Of a DNA stretch of 64,000 nt, positions 49,818-58,135 are shown piece by piece (position 1 is the stretch's first letter; each line of letters starts with the position of its first letter). Below the pieces are notes generated by a model. The model did no database searches. It was given only the letters and a program-made list of their open reading frames with translations, and had not been told where the DNA came from. Location: NCBI GenBank assembly GCA_020632995.1, contig JACKEN010000003.1:186001-250000 (forward strand), written 5' to 3'. The translations under genes were made by a program, and so were the position numbers. This DNA comes from Deltaproteobacteria bacterium. Its GTDB lineage: Bacteria > Myxococcota > Kuafuiibacteriia > Kuafuiibacteriales > Kuafuiibacteriaceae.

Positions 49818-51904
49818 AGCGCCTCCAGGAAGCGGAGCAGGTCCGCTTGCGCGCTCGGCTCGAGCCGGTGGAACGCGCCGTGGCGCTCCCCGGGATCGTG
49901 CGCCTCGAACACGCTGGCCAGGGTCGGGGCCCGCCCGTCGAACAGATAGGGCGCTGTGACGGAGACCGAGAGCAGGCTCGGGGTGTCGAGGAGGACCCCG
50001 GGCGGCTGCTCGGGGAAGAGGACCTGCGCCGGGATCTGAGCGAGGTCGGTGAAGGCGGGGGGCGGGTGGCAGGCAGGGCAGCCTGCGCGCTGGAACGCCC
50101 GGTACCCGGGGACGAGGGTGTCCTCGACGTCCGCCGGGAGCCGGCGCGGGTTCTCGGCCAGAGGCAGGCTCAGGACGTAGGCCGACAGGGCCGCGGCCCG
50201 GTTGGGGAGGGCGCGGTCGTAGCCGCCCAGGATGGTGGCCGCGAAGTGATCCAGGCCCGACAGATCCGGGTAGCTGGCCCCCCGCAGGAACGGGGCGGTG
50301 CCCGCCACTCCGCGCACGCTCAGGGTGGGGCGGGGCACCCCGTGGCCGATGTCGTGGAGCGCGTGGTCGCTGTCCGCTCCGGGGTGGCAGCTCGCGCACG
50401 ATGTCCCGGAGCGGGTGGCCTCGGTGAAGGCCCGCTCCCCCGCCCGGAGCAGCTCGATCTCTGGAGGCTCCTCACCTCCCAACGCGACCGTGGCCAACGC
50501 GCGGCCCTCGCGATCCAACCACGCCACCTGGCCGGTGGCGGCGGAGGTCACCACGTAGCGCCCCCCGGCCACCGCGACCAGGCCGTCGGGGGCGGGGATC
50601 GGGCTCGCCACCCGCCGGCCCTCCGCGAGCTGCAGGGTGCCGCTCCCGGTGAACGCGATGAGCAGGTCACCTTGCATCGCCGCGAGCTGCCCCACCCCCG
50701 CGCCTGCGGTGGCGTCCGCGCCTCGGACCCGCCAGCGCGCGACGTCGACCCGCACCAGCTGCTCCGCCACCTGGTGGTTCGGGCCCGCGTCATCCTCGGG
50801 GCGGAGGTCGCTCACCGCCGCCACCAGCTCCGCTCCCCGCCACGCGAGCGCGGTGGCGGGCCGGCCCAGCGCGAGCCGCGGCGCGGGCTCGGGCGCCACC
50901 CGGAAGAGACCGCGGGCGACCCGGCTCGCCACCACCACCTGCCCGTCGCGGGCCAGCACCCGCTCCGGCTCGGCCTCGAGGGGCCACCAGCGGCGCCCGC
51001 CCGGGTCGAGCGCGAGCAGGCCAGGGCCGGCGGTGCCGGTGCGGGCAACCCAGACGGTGTCGCCGTCCACCGCGAGGTCGCGCTGACCCGTCCCGACCGC
51101 GATCCGCCGCGGCGGGCCCTCGCGCTCCACCCACCACAGCGCGGGCTCGCCGCGGTGCGCCACCACCACCGCGTCACCGACCCGCGCGGCGCGGAGCGGC
51201 CCGTCGCCCACCGTGATGCGCTCGACCACCCCCGGTACGGACCCGATGAGGAGCAGCTCGTCCGTCTCCTCCGAGACCGCGAGGGCCCCGCCTTCAGGAT
51301 CAGCGGCCAGGGCGGTGGGCCGCGCCCTGGGCGGAACCACGGTGAGAGCGCGGGTGGAGGGCTCCCCGTCCACCCGCAGGACGACCTCTTCCGAGGTGGG
51401 CACGGAGTCGCCCGGGCGCCACACCCACCGGAACACCCCGTCTGCAATACGGCTTGCGTCGAAGCCAGCCCCGTCGAGCTCCACCGACACCGCCCGTGCG
51501 CCCGCGGCGCGGATCCAGAACACCTGGGGCCGATCCGCGGCCAGCACCGGCGGGTGGAGCTGGGGATCGCGGGTGAGCCGCAGGCGGTCTTGCAGCACCG
51601 GGCGCAGGCCCTCGAGCTGGTCGTTGGCCCAGAGCCGTCGCCCGGTCCGGGCGAGGTAGACCGCGGCGGGGAGGCTGAGCACCAGGCCGAGCCCGAGCGC
51701 CCAAGGCCACGGCAGGGCCAGGTCGGCCCAGCGGTGCCCGCGCCCCCGCGCGAGGCCCAGGGCGAGCACGACGACGAGGTACGCCCAGATCAGCGCGCTG
51801 AAGGTCGGGATCGGGAAGAAGGCCCAGAGCAGGCCCGCCAGCACCACCGCGCCGGCCTGGGCGTGGCGCGCTCGGCGGCCGGGCTGGGCGGGGGAGGCCT
51901 GCAC
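49814..51904 (-). CDS. membrane-anchored beta-propeller protein with diheme cytochrome c domain
   Basis: 696 residues. Two or three hydrophobic helices occupy the first ~85 residues (VVLAGLLWAFFPIPTFSALI, then a second cluster). A large repeat-strand region (about 150-480) looks like a seven-bladed propeller. The C-terminus holds two heme c sites: CASCH (about residue 501) and CPACH (about 608), arranged like MauG/cytochrome c peroxidase-type diheme domains. Propeller plus CCP-like hemes occur in secreted redox enzymes that reduce peroxide or oxidise a protein partner. Coupled by four bases to the ferric-reductase-like membrane gene, it is probably an electron donor/acceptor pair spanning the envelope. 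Confidence 0.8.
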   Translation of the reverse strand: MQASPAQPGRRARHAQAGAVVLAGLLWAFFPIPTFSALIWAYLVVVLALGLARGRGHRWADLALPWPWALGLGLVLSLPAAVYLARTGRRLWANDQLEGLRPVLQDRLRLTRDPQLHPPVLAADRPQVFWIRAAGARAVSVELDGAGFDASRIADGVFRWVWRPGDSVPTSEEVVLRVDGEPSTRALTVVPPRARPTALAADPEGGALAVSEETDELLLIGSVPGVVERITVGDGPLRAARVGDAVVVAHRGEPALWWVEREGPPRRIAVGTGQRDLAVDGDTVWVARTGTAGPGLLALDPGGRRWWPLEAEPERVLARDGQVVVASRVARGLFRVAPEPAPRLALGRPATALAWRGAELVAAVSDLRPEDDAGPNHQVAEQLVRVDVARWRVRGADATAGAGVGQLAAMQGDLLIAFTGSGTLQLAEGRRVASPIPAPDGLVAVAGGRYVVTSAATGQVAWLDREGRALATVALGGEEPPEIELLRAGERAFTEATRSGTSCASCHPGADSDHALHDIGHGVPRPTLSVRGVAGTAPFLRGASYPDLSGLDHFAATILGGYDRALPNRAAALSAYVLSLPLAENPRRLPADVEDTLVPGYRAFQRAGCPACHPPPAFTDLAQIPAQVLFPEQPPGVLLDTPSLLSVSVTAPYLFDGRAPTLASVFEAHDPGERHGAFHRLEPSAQADLLRFLEAL

Positions 51905-51920
51905 CGGCCGCGAGGATAGC

Positions 51921-52964
51921 TCACCTGCGGCAGATGGGCTCGCCGCAGACGCCGGCGTGGCAGGCGTCGGTGGCGCAGTCCTCGTGGCGCGCGCAGGCGG
52001 CGCCGACGGGCAGGTCCGGCGCGACGCAGACCTCGTCCTGGCAGCTGCCCGCCGCGCAGTCCAGGTCGTGCCGGCAGGCCTCGCCCGCGCCGCTCTTGGG
52101 GCGGCACATCTTGGCCGCGCACCAGCCGGAGACGCACTCGTCGTCCGACCGGCACGGCTCGAAGTCGGCGGTGCGCCTCACGCAGACCGGGGCGTCCGGC
52201 CGGGAGGCGTCGCAGACCCCGAAGAAGGTGCCCTCGAAGAACGTGCGCATCGAGACCGGGGCGTCGAGCTCGAAGCAGACCGCGCCCTCGACGCAGGACG
52301 CGCCGACGCCCACCGCGGGGGCGCACTGGCCGAGGCCGAACTCGTCGAGCATGCAGACCCCGTCGCGGCACTCGTTGCCGCGGAACGGGGCGAAGGGCAG
52401 GGTGCAGGCCGAGCCGGGGGCCAGGTAGCCGCGGAAGACGCCGCCGAACGTCAACATGTCCTGCCGATCCCACTCCAGGGCGGCGAGGGGGGTCTGGCAG
52501 TCGCCGACGCCCGTCGCGAGCTGACGCAGGACCCGGTAGGCCGCGAAGCCGTCGTAGCCCATGTGGTCGTCCCGGATCGCCTGCATCGCCTGGGGCCCCA
52601 TGATCCCGTAGTTGCCCTGGCAGTCGGTCTCCACGTCGTCGCGGCAGGCCAGCTTGACGTCGCCGCAGCCGCACTGCTCCAGGGGGGCGCACAGCACCTC
52701 GGCCAGGGCGTCGCAGAACAGGTGCCGGGGGACGAAGTCCCTCGGGGGCGCCTCACCGAGCCGGGTCTGCACCGGCTCCACGAGCTCCAGGGTGGGGCGG
52801 GTGTGCCCCCAGAGCCCACCGGCCCCGCTCAAGGTGCCGCTGAGGTTGAGGGCCTCCGCGCTGGCGGCGGTGTCGGGCGGCTCGGGGATGGCCCTGCCGC
52901 AGGCGGCCAGGGTCAGGGCGGCGGCGGCGGCGAGCACGAGGGGGCGGGTGCGGGTCTGCTTCAC
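51921..52964 (-). CDS. Cys-rich lipoprotein of myxobacterial type
   Basis: 347 residues. A lipobox (LTLAAC followed by G-R) ends the signal. From residue 75 there are about 30 cysteines in short repeats such as CRDGVCMLDEFGLGQC, CRSDDECVSGWCAAKMC and CRHDLDCAAGSCQDEVC, a Dickkopf-like disulfide pattern common in secreted myxobacterial proteins of unknown function. It follows the cytochrome gene by 16 bases in reverse order (it is transcribed first), so it may head that operon. It is divergent from the kinase at 53041. Confidence 0.75.
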   Translation of the reverse strand: MKQTRTRPLVLAAAAALTLAACGRAIPEPPDTAASAEALNLSGTLSGAGGLWGHTRPTLELVEPVQTRLGEAPPRDFVPRHLFCDALAEVLCAPLEQCGCGDVKLACRDDVETDCQGNYGIMGPQAMQAIRDDHMGYDGFAAYRVLRQLATGVGDCQTPLAALEWDRQDMLTFGGVFRGYLAPGSACTLPFAPFRGNECRDGVCMLDEFGLGQCAPAVGVGASCVEGAVCFELDAPVSMRTFFEGTFFGVCDASRPDAPVCVRRTADFEPCRSDDECVSGWCAAKMCRPKSGAGEACRHDLDCAAGSCQDEVCVAPDLPVGAACARHEDCATDACHAGVCGEPICRR

Positions 52965-53026
52965 GGTGGTCCTCCCGCCAGGGGCCTTCGTCGGGTCGCT
53001 TCCCTTCCTTTACAGTCTTCCTCGGC

Positions 53027-53032
53027 TATACT
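53027..53032 (+). promoter_or_regulatory. possible -10 element (TATACT) of the PEGA kinase gene
   Basis: TATACT lies nine bases before the GTG start in an AT-richer patch (TTTACAGTC upstream, wrong spacing for a -35). The transcript would start at or next to the start codon, a leaderless message. Only the -10 is convincing. Confidence 0.35.
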
Positions 53033-53040
53033 CCCGCCCC

Positions 53041-55215
53041 GTGGGGGTCTTCCCGCAACCCAGACCAGAGCGCTTCGGCCGCTACATCCTCCTCGACCGC
53101 ATCAACGTGGGCGGGATGGCCGAGGTCTTCCGCGGCAAGATGGGCGGGGTCGAGGGCTTCGAGCGCATGGTGGCGCTCAAGCGCATCCTCCCCAACATCG
53201 CGGCCGACCCGGACTTCGTCGAGATGTTCGTCGACGAGGCGAAGCTGGCGGTGCAGCTCCAGCACGCCAACATCGCGCAGATCTACGAGCTCGGGAAGGA
53301 ACACGACGCCTACTTCATCGCGATGGAGTACGTGTCCGGGGTCGACCTGCGGACCATGTGGGACCGCGCCCGCAACCGGAACCGCCTGCTCCCGATCGCG
53401 ATGAGCTGCCACGTGATGCAGAAGGTGTGCGAGGGGCTCGACGCGGCGCACCGCAAGAAGGACGACCAGGGCAACGACATCAGCCTGGTCCACCGCGATG
53501 TCTCACCCCAGAACATCCTGGTGTCCTTCGAGGGCGAGGTGAAGGTCATCGACTTCGGCATCGCCCGGGCCGCCAACAAGGTCTCGAAGACCCAGGCCGG
53601 GGTGCTGAAGGGCAAGTTCGGTTACATGTCGCCCGAGCAGGTCCGGGGCATGGACCTCGACAACCGCTCCGACATCTTCGCGTGCGGGGTGCTCTTGTAC
53701 GAGCTCCTGGTGGGCGACCGACTGTTCCTCGGTGAGTCGGACTTCTCGACCCTCGAGAAGGTCCGCAACGTCGAGATGGTGCCGCCCACGCGGCTCAACA
53801 AGAACCTGTCGCCCCAGCTCGAGCGCATCGTGATGAAGGCGCTCGCGAAGAACCGCGAGGATCGGTACCGCTGGGCGGCGGAGATGGCGGAGGACCTGCA
53901 GCGGTACCTCTTCTCGACCAACCAGCCCTTCGCCCGCACCGATCTGCAGCGGTACATGCAGCAGCACTTCAAGGACGACCTGGCCAAGGAGCAGGAGCGC
54001 CTCGACGGCTACAAGAGCGTGACCCTGGAGTCCGTCCGGGCCCAGGAGGCGCCGGCCTACACCCCCGCCGCCCGCGCCGAGACCGAGCTGGCCTACCCGA
54101 GCGGCGCGCCCCCGCACATCCCCACCGCGCTCAAGGCGACGCCGCTGTCGCTCTCGGACGCGCTCGCCCCCGGCGCCTACGACCCCGGCCCGCTCCGCGG
54201 TGGGCCGCCGCCGGTGCAGCTGCCGCCGCCCAAGCAGGGGCTGCCGACCTGGGCCGCCGCCCTCATCGGAGGCCTCGTGGTGGTCGTGCTCGGGGTGGTG
54301 GGCGTCCTCGCCTACCTGTTGATGTTCGCCAAGCCCGAGCCGGGCGCGCTCACCGTCGAGGTGACCCCGGCCAAGGCGGACATCTACCTGAACGACGAGC
54401 TGGTCGCGAACCAGGCGCCCTTCACCCTCGATCACGTGACCCCCGACACCTACGTGCTCAAGGTGCAGGCCCCGAACCACGAGCCGGTGATCCGGGCGAT
54501 CCGCGTCGCGCCGGGCGAGTCGCGCCTCGAGACGGTGGCCCTCACCAAGAAGCAGGGCTCCGCCGGCATCGTGGTGCGCAGCAACCCCGAGGGGCTGAAG
54601 GTGGCGGTGGACGGCAAGGACACCGGCCGCATCACCCCCGCCACCATCACCGGCCTCGAGGCGGGCGAGCACCACGTGGTGCTGCTCCGGGACGACGGCT
54701 CCATCGTGCACCGGGTGCGGGTGAACCTCGCCGAGGGCTCGGCCGAGGAGCTCGACGTCGAGGTGTCGCGCCTGTCCTCGGTGCTCGACGTGACCTCCGA
54801 GCCCCCGGGGGCCGAGGTGACGGTGAACGGCCAGCTCAAGGGGGCCACCCCGGTGACCATCGGCGGGCTCTCCGCGGGGCGCCACTCGGTCCGCGTGAGC
54901 AAGCCAGGTTGCGCGACGCACGAGGAGGCGGTGGGCCTGGCCCGCTCCACCGTGCAGCCGCTCTTGATCAAGCTGAGCTGCGACGAGGGCGAGGTCGACG
55001 CGAACCAGGAGACCGGGCGCCTCAACGTCACCGCGACCGTGGTGTCAGACATCTACGTCGACGGCCGCCGGGTGGGCAGGACGCCGAGCATGGGCCTGCG
55101 GGTCCCGACCGGAAAGCGCACCCTGAAGCTGGTGCCCCTCGCGGCCGGCAAGGCGCCTTACGAGACCGAGATCCTGATCGACACCGGGGCCAAGGACGTC
55201 AATCACGTGTTCTGA
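53041..55215 (+). CDS. membrane Ser/Thr kinase with C-terminal PEGA repeats
   Basis: 724 residues from the GTG at 53041. The kinase domain spans about residues 15-290, with glycine loop INVGGMAEVFRG, Lys in VALKRILPN, HRDVSPQN, DFGIAR and SPEQ. A Pro/Ala-rich linker leads to a transmembrane helix at about 401-429 (ALIGGLVVVVLGVVGVLAYL). After it come four PEGA-type beta repeats (about 435-505, 508-575, 578-645, 660-724), each with a P-x-G-x-x-V/I and G-x-x-T/P-x-x-x motif, probably binding the cell envelope outside. It matches the PknB-PEGA architecture of Myxococcota, where kinases sense cell-wall or surface signals. Its 3' end overlaps the convergent acyltransferase by 13 bases. Confidence 0.92.
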   Translation: MGVFPQPRPERFGRYILLDRINVGGMAEVFRGKMGGVEGFERMVALKRILPNIAADPDFVEMFVDEAKLAVQLQHANIAQIYELGKEHDAYFIAMEYVSGVDLRTMWDRARNRNRLLPIAMSCHVMQKVCEGLDAAHRKKDDQGNDISLVHRDVSPQNILVSFEGEVKVIDFGIARAANKVSKTQAGVLKGKFGYMSPEQVRGMDLDNRSDIFACGVLLYELLVGDRLFLGESDFSTLEKVRNVEMVPPTRLNKNLSPQLERIVMKALAKNREDRYRWAAEMAEDLQRYLFSTNQPFARTDLQRYMQQHFKDDLAKEQERLDGYKSVTLESVRAQEAPAYTPAARAETELAYPSGAPPHIPTALKATPLSLSDALAPGAYDPGPLRGGPPPVQLPPPKQGLPTWAAALIGGLVVVVLGVVGVLAYLLMFAKPEPGALTVEVTPAKADIYLNDELVANQAPFTLDHVTPDTYVLKVQAPNHEPVIRAIRVAPGESRLETVALTKKQGSAGIVVRSNPEGLKVAVDGKDTGRITPATITGLEAGEHHVVLLRDDGSIVHRVRVNLAEGSAEELDVEVSRLSSVLDVTSEPPGAEVTVNGQLKGATPVTIGGLSAGRHSVRVSKPGCATHEEAVGLARSTVQPLLIKLSCDEGEVDANQETGRLNVTATVVSDIYVDGRRVGRTPSMGLRVPTGKRTLKLVPLAAGKAPYETEILIDTGAKDVNHVF

Positions 55216-56180
55216 GCCGCGCCCTCGCCCGCGAGGAGCTCCGCCCTCAGGCGCTTCTCCTCTTCGCCGAGCGCACCCACCAGGGTCATGGTCCGCTCCG
55301 CGATCGCCTTGTAGGTCTTCGGGCCGGCCGGCTCATCCAACAGATCCTCGAACGCGGTGGGCTGCCCGAACACCACGATGATCGGGGTGCCGGTGCGGTC
55401 GAAGTTGCCCTTCACCTGGCGCCAGAGGTCGTTCCCGAGGCCGTTGATGAACACCGGCAGCACCCGGATCCGGGCCTGGTGCACGATGCGCCCCACCCCG
55501 GGCTGGGTGGGGAGGAAGGTGTAGGGGTCGTCGTCCTTCTTGCGGGTGCCCTCGGGGTGGATGCCCACGCTGCGGCCCTCGTGACAGAGGTCCGAGCTCA
55601 GCTCGGAGAGGGCCACGTGGTTGAGGGCCACCCGCTTCCGGTCGCGGAAGATCGGCGGGTACATCGAGAACCAGCTCATGATCCCGTTCACGAAGATGCC
55701 GAGCGGGTGATCGTAGAAGAAGTTCGAGCGCACCGGGAACAGGAGCCGCTGCTGGAACCCCGCCCGGTACAGCAGCATGTTGATGACGTACATGTCGAAG
55801 AAGCTGCGGTGGTTCGAGACCACCACCAGGCTCTCCTGCGACTGCAAGACGTCCTGCAAGCCCTCCAGGCCGTAGACGTGCCGGATCCGCCGGGTGCAGA
55901 TGTCGACCCACCCGGCGCCGATGTGGGCCTGGACCCAGCGCAGCAGGCGGTTGAGCCACCGCACCTCGAACGTCATGCGGATGAAGGCGATGTTGAAGCG
56001 CTCCAGCCGGCTCAGGCGGTCCTTGACCTCGGCGAAGGTCTCCGCCCGCGCGGGCTTCTTGGGCCGCGGGGCGGCCTTGGGCTCCTCGGTTGGCGCCTCT
56101 GGGGCCACGTGGACGGGCAAACCAGACCGGGCGCGTGTACGCAAGGGGGCTTGAATGTCGGGGCCATTTGGCCGTCCCAT
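55203..56180 (-). CDS. PlsC-like 1-acylglycerol-3-phosphate acyltransferase
   Basis: 325 residues. After a Pro/Lys-rich start of about 50 residues it carries the LPLAT motifs SNHRSFFDMY (the NHxxxxD catalytic pair) and HPEGTRKKDD (EGTR, phosphate binding). The IVVFGQP segment lies near the end. It would acylate lysophosphatidic acid or a related lysophospholipid at the membrane. The true start is unsure: the ATG at 56180 leaves only nine bases to the divergent ATG at 56190, so a GTG at 56108 (starting V-A-P-E-A-P) or another may be used. The frame is open to 56792, but that part reads as shadow of the gene on the other strand. Confidence 0.85.
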   Translation of the reverse strand: MGRPNGPDIQAPLRTRARSGLPVHVAPEAPTEEPKAAPRPKKPARAETFAEVKDRLSRLERFNIAFIRMTFEVRWLNRLLRWVQAHIGAGWVDICTRRIRHVYGLEGLQDVLQSQESLVVVSNHRSFFDMYVINMLLYRAGFQQRLLFPVRSNFFYDHPLGIFVNGIMSWFSMYPPIFRDRKRVALNHVALSELSSDLCHEGRSVGIHPEGTRKKDDDPYTFLPTQPGVGRIVHQARIRVLPVFINGLGNDLWRQVKGNFDRTGTPIIVVFGQPTAFEDLLDEPAGPKTYKAIAERTMTLVGALGEEEKRLRAELLAGEGAAQNT

Positions 56181-56189
56181 GGAGCCGCC

Positions 56190-56876
56190 ATGCGCTCCCT
56201 GATCCTGCCGCTGGTCCTGGCGCTCCTGGCGGCGGCCCCCGCGTACGCCGACATCCAGGGCCGGATCCGCCTCGCCGCGTCCGCGCCCGATCCCGCCTCG
56301 GTCGACATGAGCTCGGATCCGTTCTGCTTCCGCCGCTCCCCCCACGCGCGCGCCCAGTCGCTCCGGGTCTCGGAAGGTGGCCTGCAGGACGTCTTCATCC
56401 ACCTGGTCCGCCCCGAGGCGCCCCCTCGGCCGGCGCCGCTGACCGCGGCGCACCTCACCGCCCGGGACTGCACCCTGCAGCCGCGGGTCCTCGGGGTGCA
56501 GGCCGGGCAGCGGGTGACCCTCGCGAGCGAGGACCAGACCCTGCACGCCCTCCGGATCCACGACGCGGCGGGGACCCAGGATCGCCGCCTCCCGAAGGCG
56601 GGGATGGCCTTCGAGCACCGCTTCACCCGGCCCCAGGTCATGGCGCGCATCACCTGCGACGTGCACCCCTGGATGCAGGCCTTCGTCGGGGTGGTGGCGC
56701 ACCCCTACTTCGCGGTCACCGACGAGACGGGGCGCTTCCAGATCCCCACCGAGGGGCTCCCGGACGGGCGCTACCCGGTCGCGCTGTGGCACGAGGTGCT
56801 CGGCACCCGGAGCGCGACGGTGGCGGTGAGCGGGGGTGAGGGCCGGCTCGAGCTCACCTGGGACTCGGCCCCCTGA
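56190..56876 (+). CDS. secreted cupredoxin-like protein
   Basis: 228 residues with a signal peptide (MRSLILPLVLALLAAAPAYA, cleavage after AYA). A region from about residue 105 to 165 has the type 1 copper ligand pattern: LHALRIHD (first His), then TCDVHPWMQ with Cys, His and Met close together. It is followed by a short carboxypeptidase-regulatory-like beta unit (AVTDETGRFQIP to LPDGRYPVALWHE). Similar proteins are annotated as plastocyanin-like or methylamine-utilisation-type. The role is probably periplasmic electron transfer or copper binding. It is followed two bases after its stop by the YkgJ-like gene. Confidence 0.75.
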   Translation: MRSLILPLVLALLAAAPAYADIQGRIRLAASAPDPASVDMSSDPFCFRRSPHARAQSLRVSEGGLQDVFIHLVRPEAPPRPAPLTAAHLTARDCTLQPRVLGVQAGQRVTLASEDQTLHALRIHDAAGTQDRRLPKAGMAFEHRFTRPQVMARITCDVHPWMQAFVGVVAHPYFAVTDETGRFQIPTEGLPDGRYPVALWHEVLGTRSATVAVSGGEGRLELTWDSAP

Positions 56877-56878
56877 GC

Positions 56879-57637
56879 ATGAGCACCCCCGCGCCGCCGC
56901 TGTCCTTCGACGCCGCCGCCGACGCCGCCGGGGAGGCGGTGGAGGAGGCGCTCTCGGTGGTGGTGCGGTCGGCGGCCCGGAGCCCTGACCCAGAGCGCGC
57001 GGTGCGCGACGGGATGCCCCGGGTCCACCGGCGCCTCCAGGTCTTCGTGGAGCGCACCTTCGCCGCCAACCCCGAGCGCCCGGTGCACTGCAAGGCAGGC
57101 TGCGCGACCTGCTGCCACCAGTGGGTGCACGACGTGCGGGCCCACGAGATCGACGCCCTGGGCCGCCACCTCGTGAAGGCGGGCGACGGGGAGTCCGTGC
57201 AAGACGCGTTGCAGGAGCGCCTAACCGCGTACCGGGCCCTCGAGCGGAGGCACCCCGACTCGGGTCGGGAGGCGGATCCCCAGCTCACGCGGGCCCTCGC
57301 CTACCTGGAGCAGGGCCGCCCCTGTGTGTTCCTCGACGAGGCGGGGGGTTGCCGGGTCTACGCCCTGCGCCCCTGGGTCTGCCGCACCTACTTCAGCCTC
57401 GCCCCGCCCGAGCGCTGCCGGGCCGAGGCGCTCCGGAGCGGCGCCGGGCGCGGCCTGTTCCTCGAGCCCTTCTCGGGGGTGGACGAGGCGCTCGACGCGG
57501 CGGCGGCGCCCTTCGCGGAGCCCGGCTACACCGGCGAGCTTGTGCGGGATCTGCTGACCTGGCTCAGCGGGCCGCGTCGAGGAGGAGCGCCTTCAGCTCG
57601 GCGTAGTTCGCCTCGTTCCCGAGGTCGTGCGAGGTGA
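56879..57637 (+). CDS. YkgJ-family cysteine-cluster protein
   Basis: 252 residues. Metal-cluster cysteines are KAGCATCCHQWV (a CxxGCxxCC-like form), then CVFLDEAGGCRVYALRP and WVCRTYFS, matching the YkgJ/UPF0153 layout. There is no signal peptide, so it is cytoplasmic. Family function is uncertain (Zn or Fe-S binding). The start, two bases after the cupredoxin stop codon, shows the pair is one operon. The C-terminal Arg/Ser-rich tail overlaps the 3' end of the convergent selenoprotein gene by 74 bases, so the last 25 residues may be dispensable read-through. A second, larger YkgJ-type protein is encoded at 12847-14214. Confidence 0.75.
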   Translation: MSTPAPPLSFDAAADAAGEAVEEALSVVVRSAARSPDPERAVRDGMPRVHRRLQVFVERTFAANPERPVHCKAGCATCCHQWVHDVRAHEIDALGRHLVKAGDGESVQDALQERLTAYRALERRHPDSGREADPQLTRALAYLEQGRPCVFLDEAGGCRVYALRPWVCRTYFSLAPPERCRAEALRSGAGRGLFLEPFSGVDEALDAAAAPFAEPGYTGELVRDLLTWLSGPRRGGAPSARRSSPRSRGRAR

Positions 57638-58124
57638 GGTTGTAGACCCCGACCTTCTTGTTCTCACCGTCGAGGAGCACCACGTCGCGGTAGGTGACCG
57701 CCCAGGTGTGCCAGACGTCCACCGTCAAGATGTCTTGCAAGAGCGGGATGTCACCGCCCGCCGCCATCACGTCGAGCGCGCCCTCGAGGCCCACCGCGTT
57801 CACCGCGAACAGGCGCACCGCGCCGGGGGCCTCGGCGTCGAGCTCCTCTTGCAGTCGGTCGAGGTGGCCGAACTGGCCACGACAGTAGCTTCACGAGGCG
57901 TGGGTGAAGTACCAGCCCGACACCTTCTCGAGGACGTCCCGCGGCGACACCTCGGCCCGATAGGTGCCGGAGGTGGGGTTGAAGTCCTTCAGCGCGAAGT
58001 CCGGAGCGGGGGCGCCCTCGGCCCACCCGTCCGCCTGCCAGGCGCCGGCGTCCGGCCCGCCCTCGCTCGCGGCGCCGCATCCCACGGCCAGGGCGCCCAC
58101 CAGGGCGAGGGGCAGCAGTCGCAT
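57564..58124 (-). CDS. thioredoxin-like selenoprotein lipoprotein (UxxC motif, in-frame TGA)
   Basis: 186 codons with a TGA at 57891-57893 (codon 78) that is best read as selenocysteine. Upstream: a lipoprotein signal (ALAVGC followed by G-A-A), then EGAPAPDFALKDFNP and SGWYFTHAS. Downstream in the same frame, with no other stop: S-Y-C-R-G-Q-F-G-H-L-D-R-L, giving the redox motif U-S-Y-C, which in Cys forms reads C-x-x-C. The rest is thioredoxin-like: VRLFAVNAVGLEGALD, LLQDILTVDVWHTWAV, YRDVVLLDGENKKVGVYNL. A stem-loop eleven bases after the TGA fits the bacterial SECIS. Probable role: envelope thiol-disulfide or peroxide chemistry. A pseudogene is unlikely because conservation-like signals continue on both sides. 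SelA/B/C/D are not in the window. Confidence 0.85.
57864..57880 (-). promoter_or_regulatory. bacterial SECIS element
   Basis: On the message: GTGGCC (stem), AGTTC (5-base loop), GGCCAC (stem), a perfect 6-bp hairpin. The loop begins 17 bases after the TGA (accepted range about 16-37) and has a G in its second position, followed by U, as SelB-binding bacterial SECIS loops require. Confidence 0.8.
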
Positions 58125-58135
58125 CGCCCCGGAGC

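Noticed and set aside
56181..56792. Acyltransferase frame extending upstream of 56180
   Set aside because: That stretch is the complement of the cupredoxin-like gene, which has a signal peptide and copper motif, so the extension is a shadow.
57564..57893. The TGA as a frameshift or pseudogene mark
   Set aside because: Both sides stay in one frame, the residue falls exactly at the first Cys of a thioredoxin motif, and a SECIS-type hairpin follows; a random stop would not give all three.
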